Under the pieces are notes generated by a model. The model was given only the letters and a program-made list of their open reading frames with translations, did not search any database and was not told the origin of the DNA. A program made the position numbers and the translations under genes. Positions 54,614-63,411 of a DNA stretch of 64,000 nucleotides are shown here, piece after piece; position 1 is the stretch's first letter, and each line of letters begins with the position of its first letter. Location: contig CANMWO010000003.1 in the NCBI GenBank assembly GCA_947501695.1, positions 583,001 to 647,000 of the forward strand, in the 5' to 3' direction. Source of the DNA: an uncultured Sphingomonadaceae bacterium. GTDB lineage: Bacteria > Pseudomonadota > Alphaproteobacteria > Sphingomonadales > Sphingomonadaceae.

Positions 54614-55240
54614 GTGGCAGAAATGACTGCCATTTCCAAAATTGACACGGTTATTTTCGATGTAGGCAATGTTCTATATCGCTGGGATTTACGCTGCCTT
54701 TTTCAAAAGCTCATTGATGATGCAGACGAACTCAATTGGTTCCTGCTTAACGTCGTGACGCCCGAATGGCATTTTCAGCATGATGCCGGACGTCCGCTGG
54801 CTGATATGCTGCCGGAACGGATCGCACAATTTCCACAATATGAAGCACATATAAATGCTTATGCCGCGCGGTTTAATGAAACTATTCCGGGACCCGTTGC
54901 AGGCTCGTTGGCGCTGGTAGAGCAACTCGCAGCCAATGGCGTTTCGCTTTTTGGGATCACCAATTTCGGTTCGGAATTTTGGCAAGGCTTCCGGCCAACT
55001 GCTGCTATATTTGATCATTTCTCGGACATCGTGGTCTCCGGCGATGAAAAACTGCTGAAGCCTGATGCTGCGATATACGAGTTGGCGCTGAAGCGCTTTG
55101 ATGTCGGTGCGGATCAATGTTTGTTTGTTGATGACCGGCTGGAAAATATCGAAGGAGCCGAGGCGCAAGGTATCAAGGGGCATCATTTTCAAGATTCGGT
55201 GATGCTGGAGCAGGAGCTTAAAGCGCTCGCATTATTATAA
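54614..55240 (+). CDS. HAD-IA family hydrolase
   Basis: 208 residues. Motif I DVGNVLYRWD (the first Asp pair is D-x-G rather than D-x-D; a second acidic residue follows at WD), motif II TNFGS, motif III Lys in KLLKPDAAIY and motif IV FVDDRLENI. It resembles YihX-type sugar-phosphate phosphatases. Start is GTG 54614 or ATG 54623. It begins 9 bases after rpmJ and may be co-transcribed. Substrate unknown. Confidence 0.85.
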   Translation: MAEMTAISKIDTVIFDVGNVLYRWDLRCLFQKLIDDADELNWFLLNVVTPEWHFQHDAGRPLADMLPERIAQFPQYEAHINAYAARFNETIPGPVAGSLALVEQLAANGVSLFGITNFGSEFWQGFRPTAAIFDHFSDIVVSGDEKLLKPDAAIYELALKRFDVGADQCLFVDDRLENIEGAEAQGIKGHHFQDSVMLEQELKALALL

Positions 55241-55458
55241 TTAGTCAATTCAGCAAATGATGGAGACAAGAATCGGGCGCTGCTGCCAGACCTATTTTAT
55301 CGAACGCTAAGCTCCATCATATTATCAGGCTGCTTCTCTTACGCAAAATATTCGTTGCGCCATAAAGCATGATCCGCCAAATTTGCCGCCTATAGCGTTT
55401 CTAAGACTGTCACAGCTCACTTAAGAACGATGAAGCTGGACAAAAGAGAGGAAATTAA

Positions 55459-56232
55459 ATGCTTCGTCAAACAGCCGCAAGCCTAGTATTCATCGCCGCC
55501 GCACTTGTTGCGCCGCAATTGGCAAACGCAAAGTCAGGGCCTTCCGAAATTGCCGCGATGCCGATGCCGGAGTTGACAATCTATCACCTCGAAGGACGGC
55601 GGTCCGAACGGATCGTTTGGCTCATGGAAGAGTTAGGCCTGCCATATAAGCTGGAATATGTTCGCGGCAGCCTGGCCGCTTCCATGGCTAAAGTACACGC
55701 TCTGGGCCATGAAATGCCAATGGTGCCGACGGTAGTAATTGACGACCAGATTCTGGTCGAATCAGGCGCCATTGTTGAAACCATCCTGAATCGCTATGCG
55801 CCCGGTAAGTTGGTTCCGGCACGCGACAGCAAATATTATGCGGAACATCTCATGTGGATGCATTATGCGGAAGGCTCTCTGGCTGCCCGTTTGTTCAGCG
55901 ACTATCGGGCATGGCGGACTAAGCCGCCGACCGTTAGATCGAGATTTGTTGATAGCGAGGCGGTGGTTCAGTTTTCAGAGAATTATCTGGCGAAAAACCC
56001 CTGGTTTGGAGGGCCGGAATTTTCTTCGGCCGACATTATGATGATGTTCCCGCTCAACGTGGCCACCGGGTTGAATCTCGTCGATAAAGAGAAATTCCCG
56101 AACATCGCCGCATGGAAGCTGAAAATTCAGGATCGTCCAGCCTATAAGAGAATGCTAGCGGCGGCACGCCCGGACGGAATGATCGGAAACTTACCGCCTA
56201 TTACCCAGCGGCCGCCATCGGAACGCAAATAG
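55459..56232 (+). CDS. Glutathione S-transferase family protein with signal peptide
   Basis: 257 residues. Residues about 36-118 form the thioredoxin-like GST N-terminal domain (LTIYHLEGRRSERIVWLMEELGLPY, MVPTVVIDD with the cis-Pro, ESGAIVETIL) and about 125-240 the helical C-terminal domain. It begins with a Sec-type signal peptide (hydrophobic 8-22, cleavage near ANA). The start has a GAGGAA site 5 bases upstream, whereas the internal ATGs just before the GST domain have none, so export appears real. GSTs are usually cytosolic. Confidence 0.85.
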   Translation: MLRQTAASLVFIAAALVAPQLANAKSGPSEIAAMPMPELTIYHLEGRRSERIVWLMEELGLPYKLEYVRGSLAASMAKVHALGHEMPMVPTVVIDDQILVESGAIVETILNRYAPGKLVPARDSKYYAEHLMWMHYAEGSLAARLFSDYRAWRTKPPTVRSRFVDSEAVVQFSENYLAKNPWFGGPEFSSADIMMMFPLNVATGLNLVDKEKFPNIAAWKLKIQDRPAYKRMLAAARPDGMIGNLPPITQRPPSERK

Positions 56233-56260
56233 AATCACTTTTGACCGATAGGCGTTGAAG

Positions 56261-57712
56261 TTAGTTTCGCTTCAACTCATTCCCGCTCAAGCGGACAACA
56301 TGCAGCAAGTTAGTCGATCCCGGCGTGCCAAAGGGTACGCCGGCGCAAACAATCAGTCGTGACCCTGCTTCGCCGAGCTTGTGGCGTAATGCCATGCGTT
56401 TGGCTTTGGCGATCATTTCCTCGAAATCGCTGACATCGCGAGTGACGACGGCATGGGCGCCCCATAACAGGCCGACCCGCCGCGCAGTGCGGCGATCAGG
56501 GGTCAATACCAACAGAGGTACTGAAGGGCGTTCGCGGGCCATGCGCCGGGCGGTCGATCCAGATTTGGTGAAGCAAACAATCGCTGATGTCTTAACCGTC
56601 CGGGCAATATTATAGCTGGCCGCGGCAAGCGCATCGGCGGTTGTTTCATCGGGCACGGTTTCGGTGAAGTGCACGCGCTCAGCATAGGAAGCATCGCTTT
56701 CCACCTGCATCGCTATCCGGTCCATCATGTCTGCTGCTTCGATCGGCCAATCGCCCACAGCGGATTCTGCCGACAGCATGATCGCATCGGCGCCGTCATA
56801 GATGGCGGTCGCGACATCAGACACTTCGGCGCGGGTTGGTGTCGGTGAGGTGATCATGGATTCAAGCATCTGGGTCGCCACGACCACGGGTCGGCCCAGC
56901 CTGCGTGCGGCGGCGACAATTTTCTTCTGTAGCGGCGGCACCTGTTCGGGCAGTAATTCTACACCCAGATCACCGCGCGCGACCATAACGGCGTCGGACA
57001 ATTCCAATATTTCTTCGAGCCGGTCGATGGCCGCCGGCTTTTCAATTTTTGCCAGCAAAGCCGCCTTTCCACCAATCAGCGTGCGGGCTTCTGCGACATC
57101 TTCGGGTCGCTGCACGAAACTCAGCGCGATCCAGTCGACATCTTGGCCCAGCGCGAAGGTCAGATCCTTGCGATCCTTGTCGGTCAGCGAACTTACTGGC
57201 AGCACGACTTCAGGAACATTGACGCCTTTGCGGTCCGAAATTGGTCCACCAACAATCACCTTTGTCTCAACGCTCTTGCCATTTGTCTTTGTGACTTCCA
57301 GCCGGATTTTCCCGTCGTCGAGTAGTAAGCTATGGCCGGGCTGCAGCGTTTCGACAATTTCGCGATGTGGCAAGTTGACTCGCTTCGCATCGCCTTTTGT
57401 CTTTTCCAGGTCGAGCGTGAATTTAGCGCCAGTTTTTAAGGTGACCGGCGCTTTTGCAAATGTTCCGATACGTAATTTGGGTCCCTGCAAGTCCGCGAGG
57501 ATTGTTATTGGCCGGCCAACCTTCTTTTCCAGTGCGCGAATAGACTTTACATTTTCGGCATGTGCCGTGTGCTCGCCGTGGCTCATGTTCATGCGAAAGG
57601 CATCGACGCCAGCCTTGTACATTTTCTCGATCATGGCCGGACTACCGCTGGCCGGCCCAAGGGTCGCGAGTACCTTTACTTTACGGTCGCGGGAGAACAT
57701 ATGCGATGCCAT
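56261..57712 (-). CDS. pyk: Pyruvate kinase
   Basis: 483 residues. KVLATLGPAS at the N terminus, AKIEKPAAIDRLEEI with the catalytic lysine, VMVARGDLGVEL (metal ligands) and the active-site helix TPTRAEVSDVATAIYDGADAIMLSAESAVG. It converts phosphoenolpyruvate and ADP to pyruvate and ATP. A 7-bp inverted repeat (GTTGAAG/CTTCAAC, 56254-56276) straddles its stop codon and could help termination for the convergent GST gene. Divergent from the DUF1244 gene. Confidence 0.96.
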   Translation of the reverse strand: MASHMFSRDRKVKVLATLGPASGSPAMIEKMYKAGVDAFRMNMSHGEHTAHAENVKSIRALEKKVGRPITILADLQGPKLRIGTFAKAPVTLKTGAKFTLDLEKTKGDAKRVNLPHREIVETLQPGHSLLLDDGKIRLEVTKTNGKSVETKVIVGGPISDRKGVNVPEVVLPVSSLTDKDRKDLTFALGQDVDWIALSFVQRPEDVAEARTLIGGKAALLAKIEKPAAIDRLEEILELSDAVMVARGDLGVELLPEQVPPLQKKIVAAARRLGRPVVVATQMLESMITSPTPTRAEVSDVATAIYDGADAIMLSAESAVGDWPIEAADMMDRIAMQVESDASYAERVHFTETVPDETTADALAAASYNIARTVKTSAIVCFTKSGSTARRMARERPSVPLLVLTPDRRTARRVGLLWGAHAVVTRDVSDFEEMIAKAKRMALRHKLGEAGSRLIVCAGVPFGTPGSTNLLHVVRLSGNELKRN

Positions 57713-57801
57713 CGAAAATTCCTGTATTGGCGCGTTGAATTGACGCGTGTTAGCGTCGAATCATGACAGGAAAAAAACAAAAAGCAACGGAAGCATGAAC
57801 T

Positions 57802-58110
57802 ATGACGGACCAAATTTCTGATGCAGCAGCTGCGGCGGCCTTTCGCCGCTTGGTTACCCATTTGCAGCACCGCCATGACGCGGAAAATATTGACCTGATG
57901 GGGCTTGCCGGTTTCTGCCGCAACTGTCTTGCCGATTGGGTGTTGGAGGCTACCAATGATGCGGGTGGCAATATGTCCAAGGAAGACGCGCGTCAGGCGA
58001 TACACGGTATGCCGTCATCGGAATGGAAGAAAAACTACCAGACCGAAGCGACGCCCGAAAAATTGCAGCGGATGAAGGAAAGCGTAGCCAAAAACGCAGC
58101 AGCGGATTAA
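57802..58110 (+). CDS. DUF1244 family protein
   Basis: 102 residues with the diagnostic GLAGFCRNCLADWV segment containing two cysteines two residues apart, and KEDARQAIHGMPSSEWKKNYQ at the end. The family is common in proteobacteria and of unknown function. GGAAG ribosome site. First of three small genes on the same strand. Confidence 0.88.
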   Translation: MTDQISDAAAAAAFRRLVTHLQHRHDAENIDLMGLAGFCRNCLADWVLEATNDAGGNMSKEDARQAIHGMPSSEWKKNYQTEATPEKLQRMKESVAKNAAAD

Positions 58111-58155
58111 AGACAGCGTCCGAATCCAAAAATAGTATTTCTAGGGAATTTGAGA

Positions 58156-58398
58156 ATGAGTGAAGGCAATGTTGCCGCAGACCAGCTGCGTCTATTTATC
58201 GAACGTATTGAGCGGCTGGAAGAAGAGAAAAAGGGTATCGCTGACGATATTCGCGATGTCTATTCCGAAGCCAAATCAACCGGCTTTGACGCCAAGATCA
58301 TGCGCCAGATCGTTCGCTTGCGCAAAATGGAAACCCATGACCGTCAGGAAATGGAAGCGATACTCGACACCTATAAATCGGCCCTTGGTATAGCTTAG
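58156..58398 (+). CDS. DUF2312 / GapR-like nucleoid-associated protein
   Basis: 80 residues: [52 protein letters not shown] matches the DUF2312 family almost end to end. The family includes GapR of Caulobacter, an essential AT-rich and overtwisted-DNA-binding protein that supports replication. ATG 58156 is preferred over the TTG start of the track. It follows DUF1244 by 45 bases. Confidence 0.9.
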   Translation: MSEGNVAADQLRLFIERIERLEEEKKGIADDIRDVYSEAKSTGFDAKIMRQIVRLRKMETHDRQEMEAILDTYKSALGIA

Positions 58399-58440
58399 CC
58401 ATTGGGCTAATATCCGTCCTTTAACGGCGGGAGAGCAAGC

Positions 58441-58761
58441 ATGATTGTCACCACAACCCCAAGTATCGAAGGACGAGCGATACGCGATTATCGCGGTATC
58501 GTAATTGGGGAAGTGATTGTCGGCGCGAACCTGTTCCGCGATCTGTTTGCCAGCATCACCGACATTGTTGGTGGCCGGTCGGGCAAATATGAAAATGTTT
58601 TAAAACGGGCTCGGGACGAGGCACTGGCGGAAATGGAAGCCGAAGCTGCCAAAGTTGGTGCCAATGCGGTGGTAGGCGTTGACCTTGATTATGAGGTCGT
58701 GGGTGACAAAGGTTCTATGTTGATGGTATCTGCATCCGGAACCGCGGTTGTTACCGGCTAG
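58441..58761 (+). CDS. YbjQ/UPF0145 family protein
   Basis: 106 residues with [35 protein letters not shown] and [16 protein letters not shown], which define this small, probably pentameric family of unknown function. Its stop overlaps the end of the CPBP protease gene on the other strand by 4 bases. Confidence 0.9.
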   Translation: MIVTTTPSIEGRAIRDYRGIVIGEVIVGANLFRDLFASITDIVGGRSGKYENVLKRARDEALAEMEAEAAKVGANAVVGVDLDYEVVGDKGSMLMVSASGTAVVTG

Positions 58762-59537
58762 AGGACGTCCGGCCGCGTCAGCAGCACGTAGACCAGCCCG
58801 CTGGTTGCCAGAAGATTATAGGCCATGTGCATGGCGATATTGGCCCACCAGCCATAGCGGATTCGGGCATAGCCCCAGATCAAGCCGCCCACCGTCTGCG
58901 GCAGAACAAAAGGCAGCAGCGCGGCGGGATTGTCACCGGCATAGTTGAACACATGCATGGAGCCAAAGAGCAGGGCCTGGATCCAGAAGACTGCCGGGAA
59001 AATCCGGACATACCAGCTTGGCACCGGCCGTTTCCATAGTGCTATCACACAGATCAAAACGACACCGGCGATGACCGCCAACAGTACCATTGTGCCCATA
59101 GCAGCGGGCCCGGGCCATCCCAATTGCTCGTAGCTATATGTCAGGGCCATCCATAATATGAGCCCGAAAAAGGGGATCAGGAGCCTTGGCGAACCGCTTA
59201 GCCACAACCGGAACATCAGCTCTTCGACAATCGGCCCGGCGATTACGACGATGAGAAAAAGCTGCCAGACCGGGCGCTGAAATAGGTCTGACATGCTGTT
59301 TGACATGGAGATATCGAAAGCCAGCATGATCGGGAGTAATATAATCGCGATTGCCGCTACGATCATGCAATTGATCAAGAAAAGCCAGATAAGGTCGCTT
59401 GGCCTTCCCGTCATTTGCCTTTTTATTTGCACGCCGTCATTGGCAAGTTTCGGCGCGCGCAGAAATGCTAAAAGATCGCGGGTTGTCGCCGTTAGACGGC
59501 CGATGGCCCATCCAATGGTTGAGTTGGGTTCGAACAT
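58758..59537 (-). CDS. CPBP family intramembrane metalloprotease
   Basis: 259 residues with about seven membrane segments. The CPBP motifs are present: EE-x3-R (Glu105, Glu106, Arg110 in PIVEELMFR), and FGSMHVFN with His195; a third conserved position lies in [16 protein letters not shown]. These enzymes (Rce1/abortive-infection family) cleave membrane-associated peptides. No bacteriocin genes are nearby, so the role is open. Divergent from yebC. Confidence 0.88.
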   Translation of the reverse strand: MFEPNSTIGWAIGRLTATTRDLLAFLRAPKLANDGVQIKRQMTGRPSDLIWLFLINCMIVAAIAIILLPIMLAFDISMSNSMSDLFQRPVWQLFLIVVIAGPIVEELMFRLWLSGSPRLLIPFFGLILWMALTYSYEQLGWPGPAAMGTMVLLAVIAGVVLICVIALWKRPVPSWYVRIFPAVFWIQALLFGSMHVFNYAGDNPAALLPFVLPQTVGGLIWGYARIRYGWWANIAMHMAYNLLATSGLVYVLLTRPDVL

Positions 59538-59583
59538 GCGGCAAAGAGCCTCAATAACAACAATTCAGGTACGGACGAATCAT

Positions 59584-60333
59584 ATGGCAGGCCATAGTAA
59601 ATTTAACAATATCAAGCACCGCAAGGGCGCGCAGGATAAAAAGCGCTCGGCGGCATTCTCAAAACTCAGTCGCGAGATTACTGTGGCCGCAAAATCGGGC
59701 ATGCCTGATCCGGATATGAACCCGCGTCTGCGTCTCGCGGTCAACAATGCCAAAGCGGTATCCATGCCAAAGGATGGTATACAACGGGCAATTGACAAGG
59801 CCTCGGCCAATGAAGGCGATGATTATAATGAGGTTCGCTATGAGGGCTTTGGCCCCGGCGGTGTATCATTGATTATCGAAACCCTCACTGACAATACCAA
59901 TCGCACCTATACCAATGTCCGCACAATCATGTCGCGCAATGGTGGCAATGTCGGCGAGTCCGGTTCTGTCAGCCACGGCTTTGATCGGGTCGGCTATGTG
60001 CAATATTCAGCCGAAGCGGGCAGCGAGGACAAAGTTCTGGAAGCCGCGATGGAAGCAGGCGCAGAAGATATTTCGTCCGATGAAGACGGCCATGAAATCT
60101 GGACCGCGATGGAAGATTTGCATGAAGTTGCCGGCGCATTGGAAAAATCGCTCGGCGAAGCGAAAAGCGTCAAACTCGCTTGGCGTCCCTCGGTGCAGGT
60201 TGAAGTGAATTTGGAGCAGGCGGAAACATTGCTTACGCTCATCGATTTGCTGGAAGATGATGACGATGTTCAGACCATCTGGGGCAATTATGATGTGCCC
60301 GACGAGATCATGGAAAAACTGAACGCCGAGTGA
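59584..60333 (+). CDS. yebC: YebC/PmpR family protein
   Basis: 249 residues, start at ATG 59584 because the family begins [18 protein letters not shown]; the track ORF runs 97 codons further upstream only because that frame stays open over the CPBP gene. DNA- and ribosome-associated YebC proteins act as transcription regulators, and some promote translation of proline-rich stretches. It precedes ruvC by 10 bases, a widely conserved gene order. Confidence 0.95.
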   Translation: MAGHSKFNNIKHRKGAQDKKRSAAFSKLSREITVAAKSGMPDPDMNPRLRLAVNNAKAVSMPKDGIQRAIDKASANEGDDYNEVRYEGFGPGGVSLIIETLTDNTNRTYTNVRTIMSRNGGNVGESGSVSHGFDRVGYVQYSAEAGSEDKVLEAAMEAGAEDISSDEDGHEIWTAMEDLHEVAGALEKSLGEAKSVKLAWRPSVQVEVNLEQAETLLTLIDLLEDDDDVQTIWGNYDVPDEIMEKLNAE

Positions 60334-60343
60334 TTATGAAGCC

Positions 60344-60826
60344 ATGATTATCCTGGGCCTCGATCCCGGCCTTGGCACAACCGGCTGGGGTGTGATCAGC
60401 GTCGACGGCAACCGGCTATCACATATCGCCAATGGGCAGATAAAGACCGATCCGAAAATGCAGCTGGCGAGCCGGTTGCTGAAGATTGATCTCGAACTGA
60501 CCGACCTGATGCTGGAATATAAACCGGACGCGGCGGCGGTTGAGGAAGTGTTCGTCAACAGCAATCCGCAAAGCACCTTGAAATTGGGACAGGCGCGCGG
60601 TGTTGTGTTGCTTGGCGCGTCGCGTTCCGGCCTTGAAGTCGGTGAATATGCGGCGCGGGCGGTCAAAAAATCGGTCGTTGGCGTGGGTAAGGCGGACAAG
60701 GATCAGGTGCAGGCGATGATCAAAATCTTGCTGCCGGGCGTGAAGCTCGCCGGCGAAGATGCGGCCGATGCACTCGCCGTGGCGATCACCCATGCTCATA
60801 TGGGCGCGCATCATCGCGGGCGTTGA
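60344..60826 (+). CDS. ruvC: Holliday junction resolvase RuvC
   Basis: 160 residues, RNase H fold. Catalytic acidic residues visible as Asp7 ([13 protein letters not shown]), Glu67 ([10 protein letters not shown]) and the C-terminal [14 protein letters not shown] cluster (Asp139/Asp142). Resolves Holliday junctions with RuvAB. Same strand as ruvA, 58 bases apart. Confidence 0.96.
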   Translation: MIILGLDPGLGTTGWGVISVDGNRLSHIANGQIKTDPKMQLASRLLKIDLELTDLMLEYKPDAAAVEEVFVNSNPQSTLKLGQARGVVLLGASRSGLEVGEYAARAVKKSVVGVGKADKDQVQAMIKILLPGVKLAGEDAADALAVAITHAHMGAHHRGR

Positions 60827-60884
60827 GACGGAAAAGAACAAAACAAAAACTCGACAGATTCGCCTGCCGCGCTAAAACACTATC

Positions 60885-61490
60885 ATGATTGCAAAACTCA
60901 CCGGCACTATCGACGAAATCGGCACGGATAATATTGTGCTCGACGTAAATGGCGTCGGCTATCTGGTCTTTGCCTCTTCCCGCACGATTACTGCCATTGG
61001 CGGGGTTGGCGATGGCGCGACCATCTATACTGAAATGCAGGTCAGCGAGACCGACATGCGCCTGATGGGCTTTGCTTCGGGGTCAGAGCGCGACTGGTTC
61101 CGGCTGCTGATCTCGGTACAGGGCGTTGGTGGTAAGGTCGCACTGGCGATTCTCTCCGCGCTGGAAACGGCGGAGATTTCGCGCGCGGTGGTCACTGGCG
61201 ACAAGGCGATGGTCGCGCGGGCCAATGGCGTGGGACCAAAACTGGCACTGCGCATTGTCAACGAGCTGAAAGACAAAGTCGGCGGCATTGCGACGGACCC
61301 GATTGCGGGCAGCGGCGGCGCGATCCATGCGCCGTCTAATAACAGCGCCGATGCGGTGAGCGCGCTCCAAAATCTGGGCTTCAAACCGGCGGAAGCGAGC
61401 GCAGCCGTGGCGGCGGCCGATGCTGAGGCGGGTGAGGGCGTGACACTGGACGCGCTGGTGCGACTGGCGCTGAAGAAGGCGGCGAAGTGA
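60885..61490 (+). CDS. ruvA: Holliday junction branch migration protein RuvA
   Basis: 201 residues with the N-terminal OB fold ([29 protein letters not shown]), two helix-hairpin-helix motifs (about 70-140, including [14 protein letters not shown] and [14 protein letters not shown]) and the C-terminal RuvB-binding domain (about 150-201). The stop overlaps the start of the next, unrelated gene by 4 bases (GTGA). Confidence 0.96.
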   Translation: MIAKLTGTIDEIGTDNIVLDVNGVGYLVFASSRTITAIGGVGDGATIYTEMQVSETDMRLMGFASGSERDWFRLLISVQGVGGKVALAILSALETAEISRAVVTGDKAMVARANGVGPKLALRIVNELKDKVGGIATDPIAGSGGAIHAPSNNSADAVSALQNLGFKPAEASAAVAAADAEAGEGVTLDALVRLALKKAAK

Positions 61491-61870
61491 CTTGGGTTAA
61501 GGAAACACTGCGGGTCAACCTTTTGATAGTCGGGCTTTACGGAGCAGTGATTTTATCCATTTTCGTTCGTAGCGGTGAGCCTGAATACCTGTGGTGGTGG
61601 GGTCTTATGATTCCATTTTTCCTGTGGTGCATTTCACCGATTTTCATTCCCTTGGTTTTGGCACGTCGGTCTTGGCTGGTTTCCGTCGGCATTGCTTTGC
61701 TGGCCATTGTCAGCCTCAACCAATTCATCCAGAATATGTTCGGTGAGGGTGTGCGATCAACTTCATCCCTGATCTTCATTTTTTTGCCTGTGTACCAGTG
61801 GCTGGCTGCAGCTATTCTGCTCGGTATCTACTTTTTCATGAAATCCAAAACTGGACAGACTGATGAGTGA
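61487..61870 (+). CDS. Unrecognised four-helix membrane protein between ruvA and ruvB
   Basis: 127 residues, GTG start overlapping the ruvA stop. Four hydrophobic segments (about 10-28, 35-60, 63-80, 97-117); no family recognised. Trp-rich loop [16 protein letters not shown]. It is flanked by 10-base direct repeats AGTGACTTGG at 61486 and 61866. Co-transcription with ruvA is certain from the overlap; a role in recombination is not implied. Confidence 0.65.
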   Translation: MTWVKETLRVNLLIVGLYGAVILSIFVRSGEPEYLWWWGLMIPFFLWCISPIFIPLVLARRSWLVSVGIALLAIVSLNQFIQNMFGEGVRSTSSLIFIFLPVYQWLAAAILLGIYFFMKSKTGQTDE

Positions 61871-61940
61871 CTTGGAAAACGACCGCTCTCGGATTTCGCA
61901 AGCGCTGTTACGGCCGGTGTTGAAAAAGGCGGAACGGTGA
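61863..61940 (+). other. Very short ORF resembling the ruvA 3' end
   Basis: A 25-codon frame ([13 protein letters not shown]... ending [11 protein letters not shown]) from ATG 61863 to TGA 61940. Its last 13 residues, [13 protein letters not shown], resemble the RuvA tail [13 protein letters not shown], and the DNA is similar over about 39 bases. It may be a remnant of a duplicated ruvA end rather than a gene. Confidence 0.3.
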
Positions 61941-62383
61941 AGTTTGCATTGCTCTTCTTGACTGGCTGTTTGGTTTCATCGCAAGCGCACGCCTGTGCCG
62001 CCGACCCTGTGCCAGATGCAATGATATATAAAACAAAACCTTCAAATATTCTGGCAGGCTCGACCGTGATAAAAGTGAAAGTGTTGAAAAAACCAATTCA
62101 GTCATATCGAGTGCGCGTTCATGTGTTGGAGGGACCAACTGAGTTGAAGCAAAAGAAAATTTGGATCAGTCCTGATAATTTCTCATCCTGCACCACTATT
62201 GGCCGGGACGAGGGATATTTGGCGCTCAAGAAAAGCTCAAGTGGACAAGCCCAAGATTCCTATTTTGGGGAGGTGTTCGAAAGAAGTTGGATTGACTGGG
62301 TTTTCGATTTGCTGGGAGCAGATCCTTATTACTTTTCCAGCAGCAGAGCTGTTCCTTTTGACGAAATGATTGCTGCCGAATGA
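61937..62383 (+). CDS. Unrecognised exported protein upstream of ruvB
   Basis: 148 residues, GTG start behind GGCGGA. Signal peptide ([17 protein letters not shown]) with cleavage near AHA. The mature part has three cysteines (one at the new N terminus CAADP, one in FSSCTTIG) and beta-rich sequence ([25 protein letters not shown]). No family recognised. The stop overlaps the ruvB start (ATGA), so the gene is in the ruv operon. Confidence 0.65.
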   Translation: MKFALLFLTGCLVSSQAHACAADPVPDAMIYKTKPSNILAGSTVIKVKVLKKPIQSYRVRVHVLEGPTELKQKKIWISPDNFSSCTTIGRDEGYLALKKSSSGQAQDSYFGEVFERSWIDWVFDLLGADPYYFSSSRAVPFDEMIAAE

Positions 62384-63408
62384 CCGATCCTGACCGCCTT
62401 TCCTCACCCGAACGTAAAGTCGAAGATATCGACGCCGCGCTGCGCCCGAAATCGCTCGACGAATTTATTGGGCAGGAAGCGGCGCGATCCAACTTGCGCG
62501 TGTTTATCGAGGCGGCGAAAAGTCGCAGCGAGGCGCTGGACCACACCTTGTTCTTTGGCCCGCCGGGGCTCGGCAAGACCACGCTGGCGCAGATTATCGC
62601 CCGCGAACTGGGCGTGGGTTTTCGCGCGACATCCGGTCCCGTCATTGCCAAATCCGGGGACCTCGCGGCGTTGCTGACGAATCTTGAGGAAGGTGATGTT
62701 CTTTTCATAGACGAAATTCACCGGCTCAATCCGGTGGTTGAGGAAGTGCTTTATCCGGCGATGGAAGACCGCGCGCTCGACCTGATTATCGGCGAAGGCC
62801 CCTCGGCGCGCAGCGTGCGGATTGACCTGCCGCAATTCACCCTCATTGGTGCGACCACGCGGCAGGGGCTTTTGACCACGCCGTTGCGGGATCGTTTCGG
62901 TATCCCGGTGCGGCTCAATTTCTACAGCGTCGAAGAACTGGAAAAAGTCGTCCACCGCGCGGCCAAATTGCTCGATCTGGGTATCGCGCCCGATGGCGCC
63001 ACCGAAGTCGCCCGCCGCGCCCGCGGAACCCCGCGTATCGCGGGCCGCCTGCTCCGCCGGGTGCGCGATTTTGCCAATGTGGCTGGCACTGCGATGGTGG
63101 ACCAGAAAACCGCCGACGCATCCCTGACCCGGCTGGAGGTCGACAGCATCGGCCTTGACGCGATGGATCGCCGTTATCTCCATATGATTGCCGATATCTA
63201 TAAGGGCGGGCCGGTCGGTGTCGAAACGCTGGCGGCTGGCCTCAGCGAACCGCGTGATACGATTGAGGAAGTCATCGAGCCCTATCTCATCCAGCTCGGT
63301 CTGGTGGCGAGAACGGCCAGAGGCCGCGCGCTCAACGATCGGGGGTGGCAGCATCTCGGACTGAAGCCGCCGGCGGGTAAACAGGCGGACGGCGATCTGT
63401 TTGATTAG
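62380..63408 (+). CDS. ruvB: Holliday junction branch migration helicase RuvB
   Basis: 342 residues. AAA+ Walker [10 protein letters not shown] (60-68), Walker B FIDEIHRL (Asp111-Glu112), arginine finger region and the C-terminal winged helix ([30 protein letters not shown]). Works as hexamers on RuvA-bound Holliday junctions. Its start overlaps the exported-protein gene, separated from ruvA by about 890 bases. Confidence 0.97.
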   Translation: MTDPDRLSSPERKVEDIDAALRPKSLDEFIGQEAARSNLRVFIEAAKSRSEALDHTLFFGPPGLGKTTLAQIIARELGVGFRATSGPVIAKSGDLAALLTNLEEGDVLFIDEIHRLNPVVEEVLYPAMEDRALDLIIGEGPSARSVRIDLPQFTLIGATTRQGLLTTPLRDRFGIPVRLNFYSVEELEKVVHRAAKLLDLGIAPDGATEVARRARGTPRIAGRLLRRVRDFANVAGTAMVDQKTADASLTRLEVDSIGLDAMDRRYLHMIADIYKGGPVGVETLAAGLSEPRDTIEEVIEPYLIQLGLVARTARGRALNDRGWQHLGLKPPAGKQADGDLFD

Positions 63409-63411
63409 TCT

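Noticed and set aside
56802-57743. 313-codon plus-strand ORF opposite pyk
   Set aside because: Ser/Thr-rich antisense frame of pyruvate kinase, no family resemblance.
62404-63354. 316-codon minus-strand ORF opposite ruvB
   Set aside because: Shadow of ruvB; composition is Arg/His-rich as expected of antisense frames.
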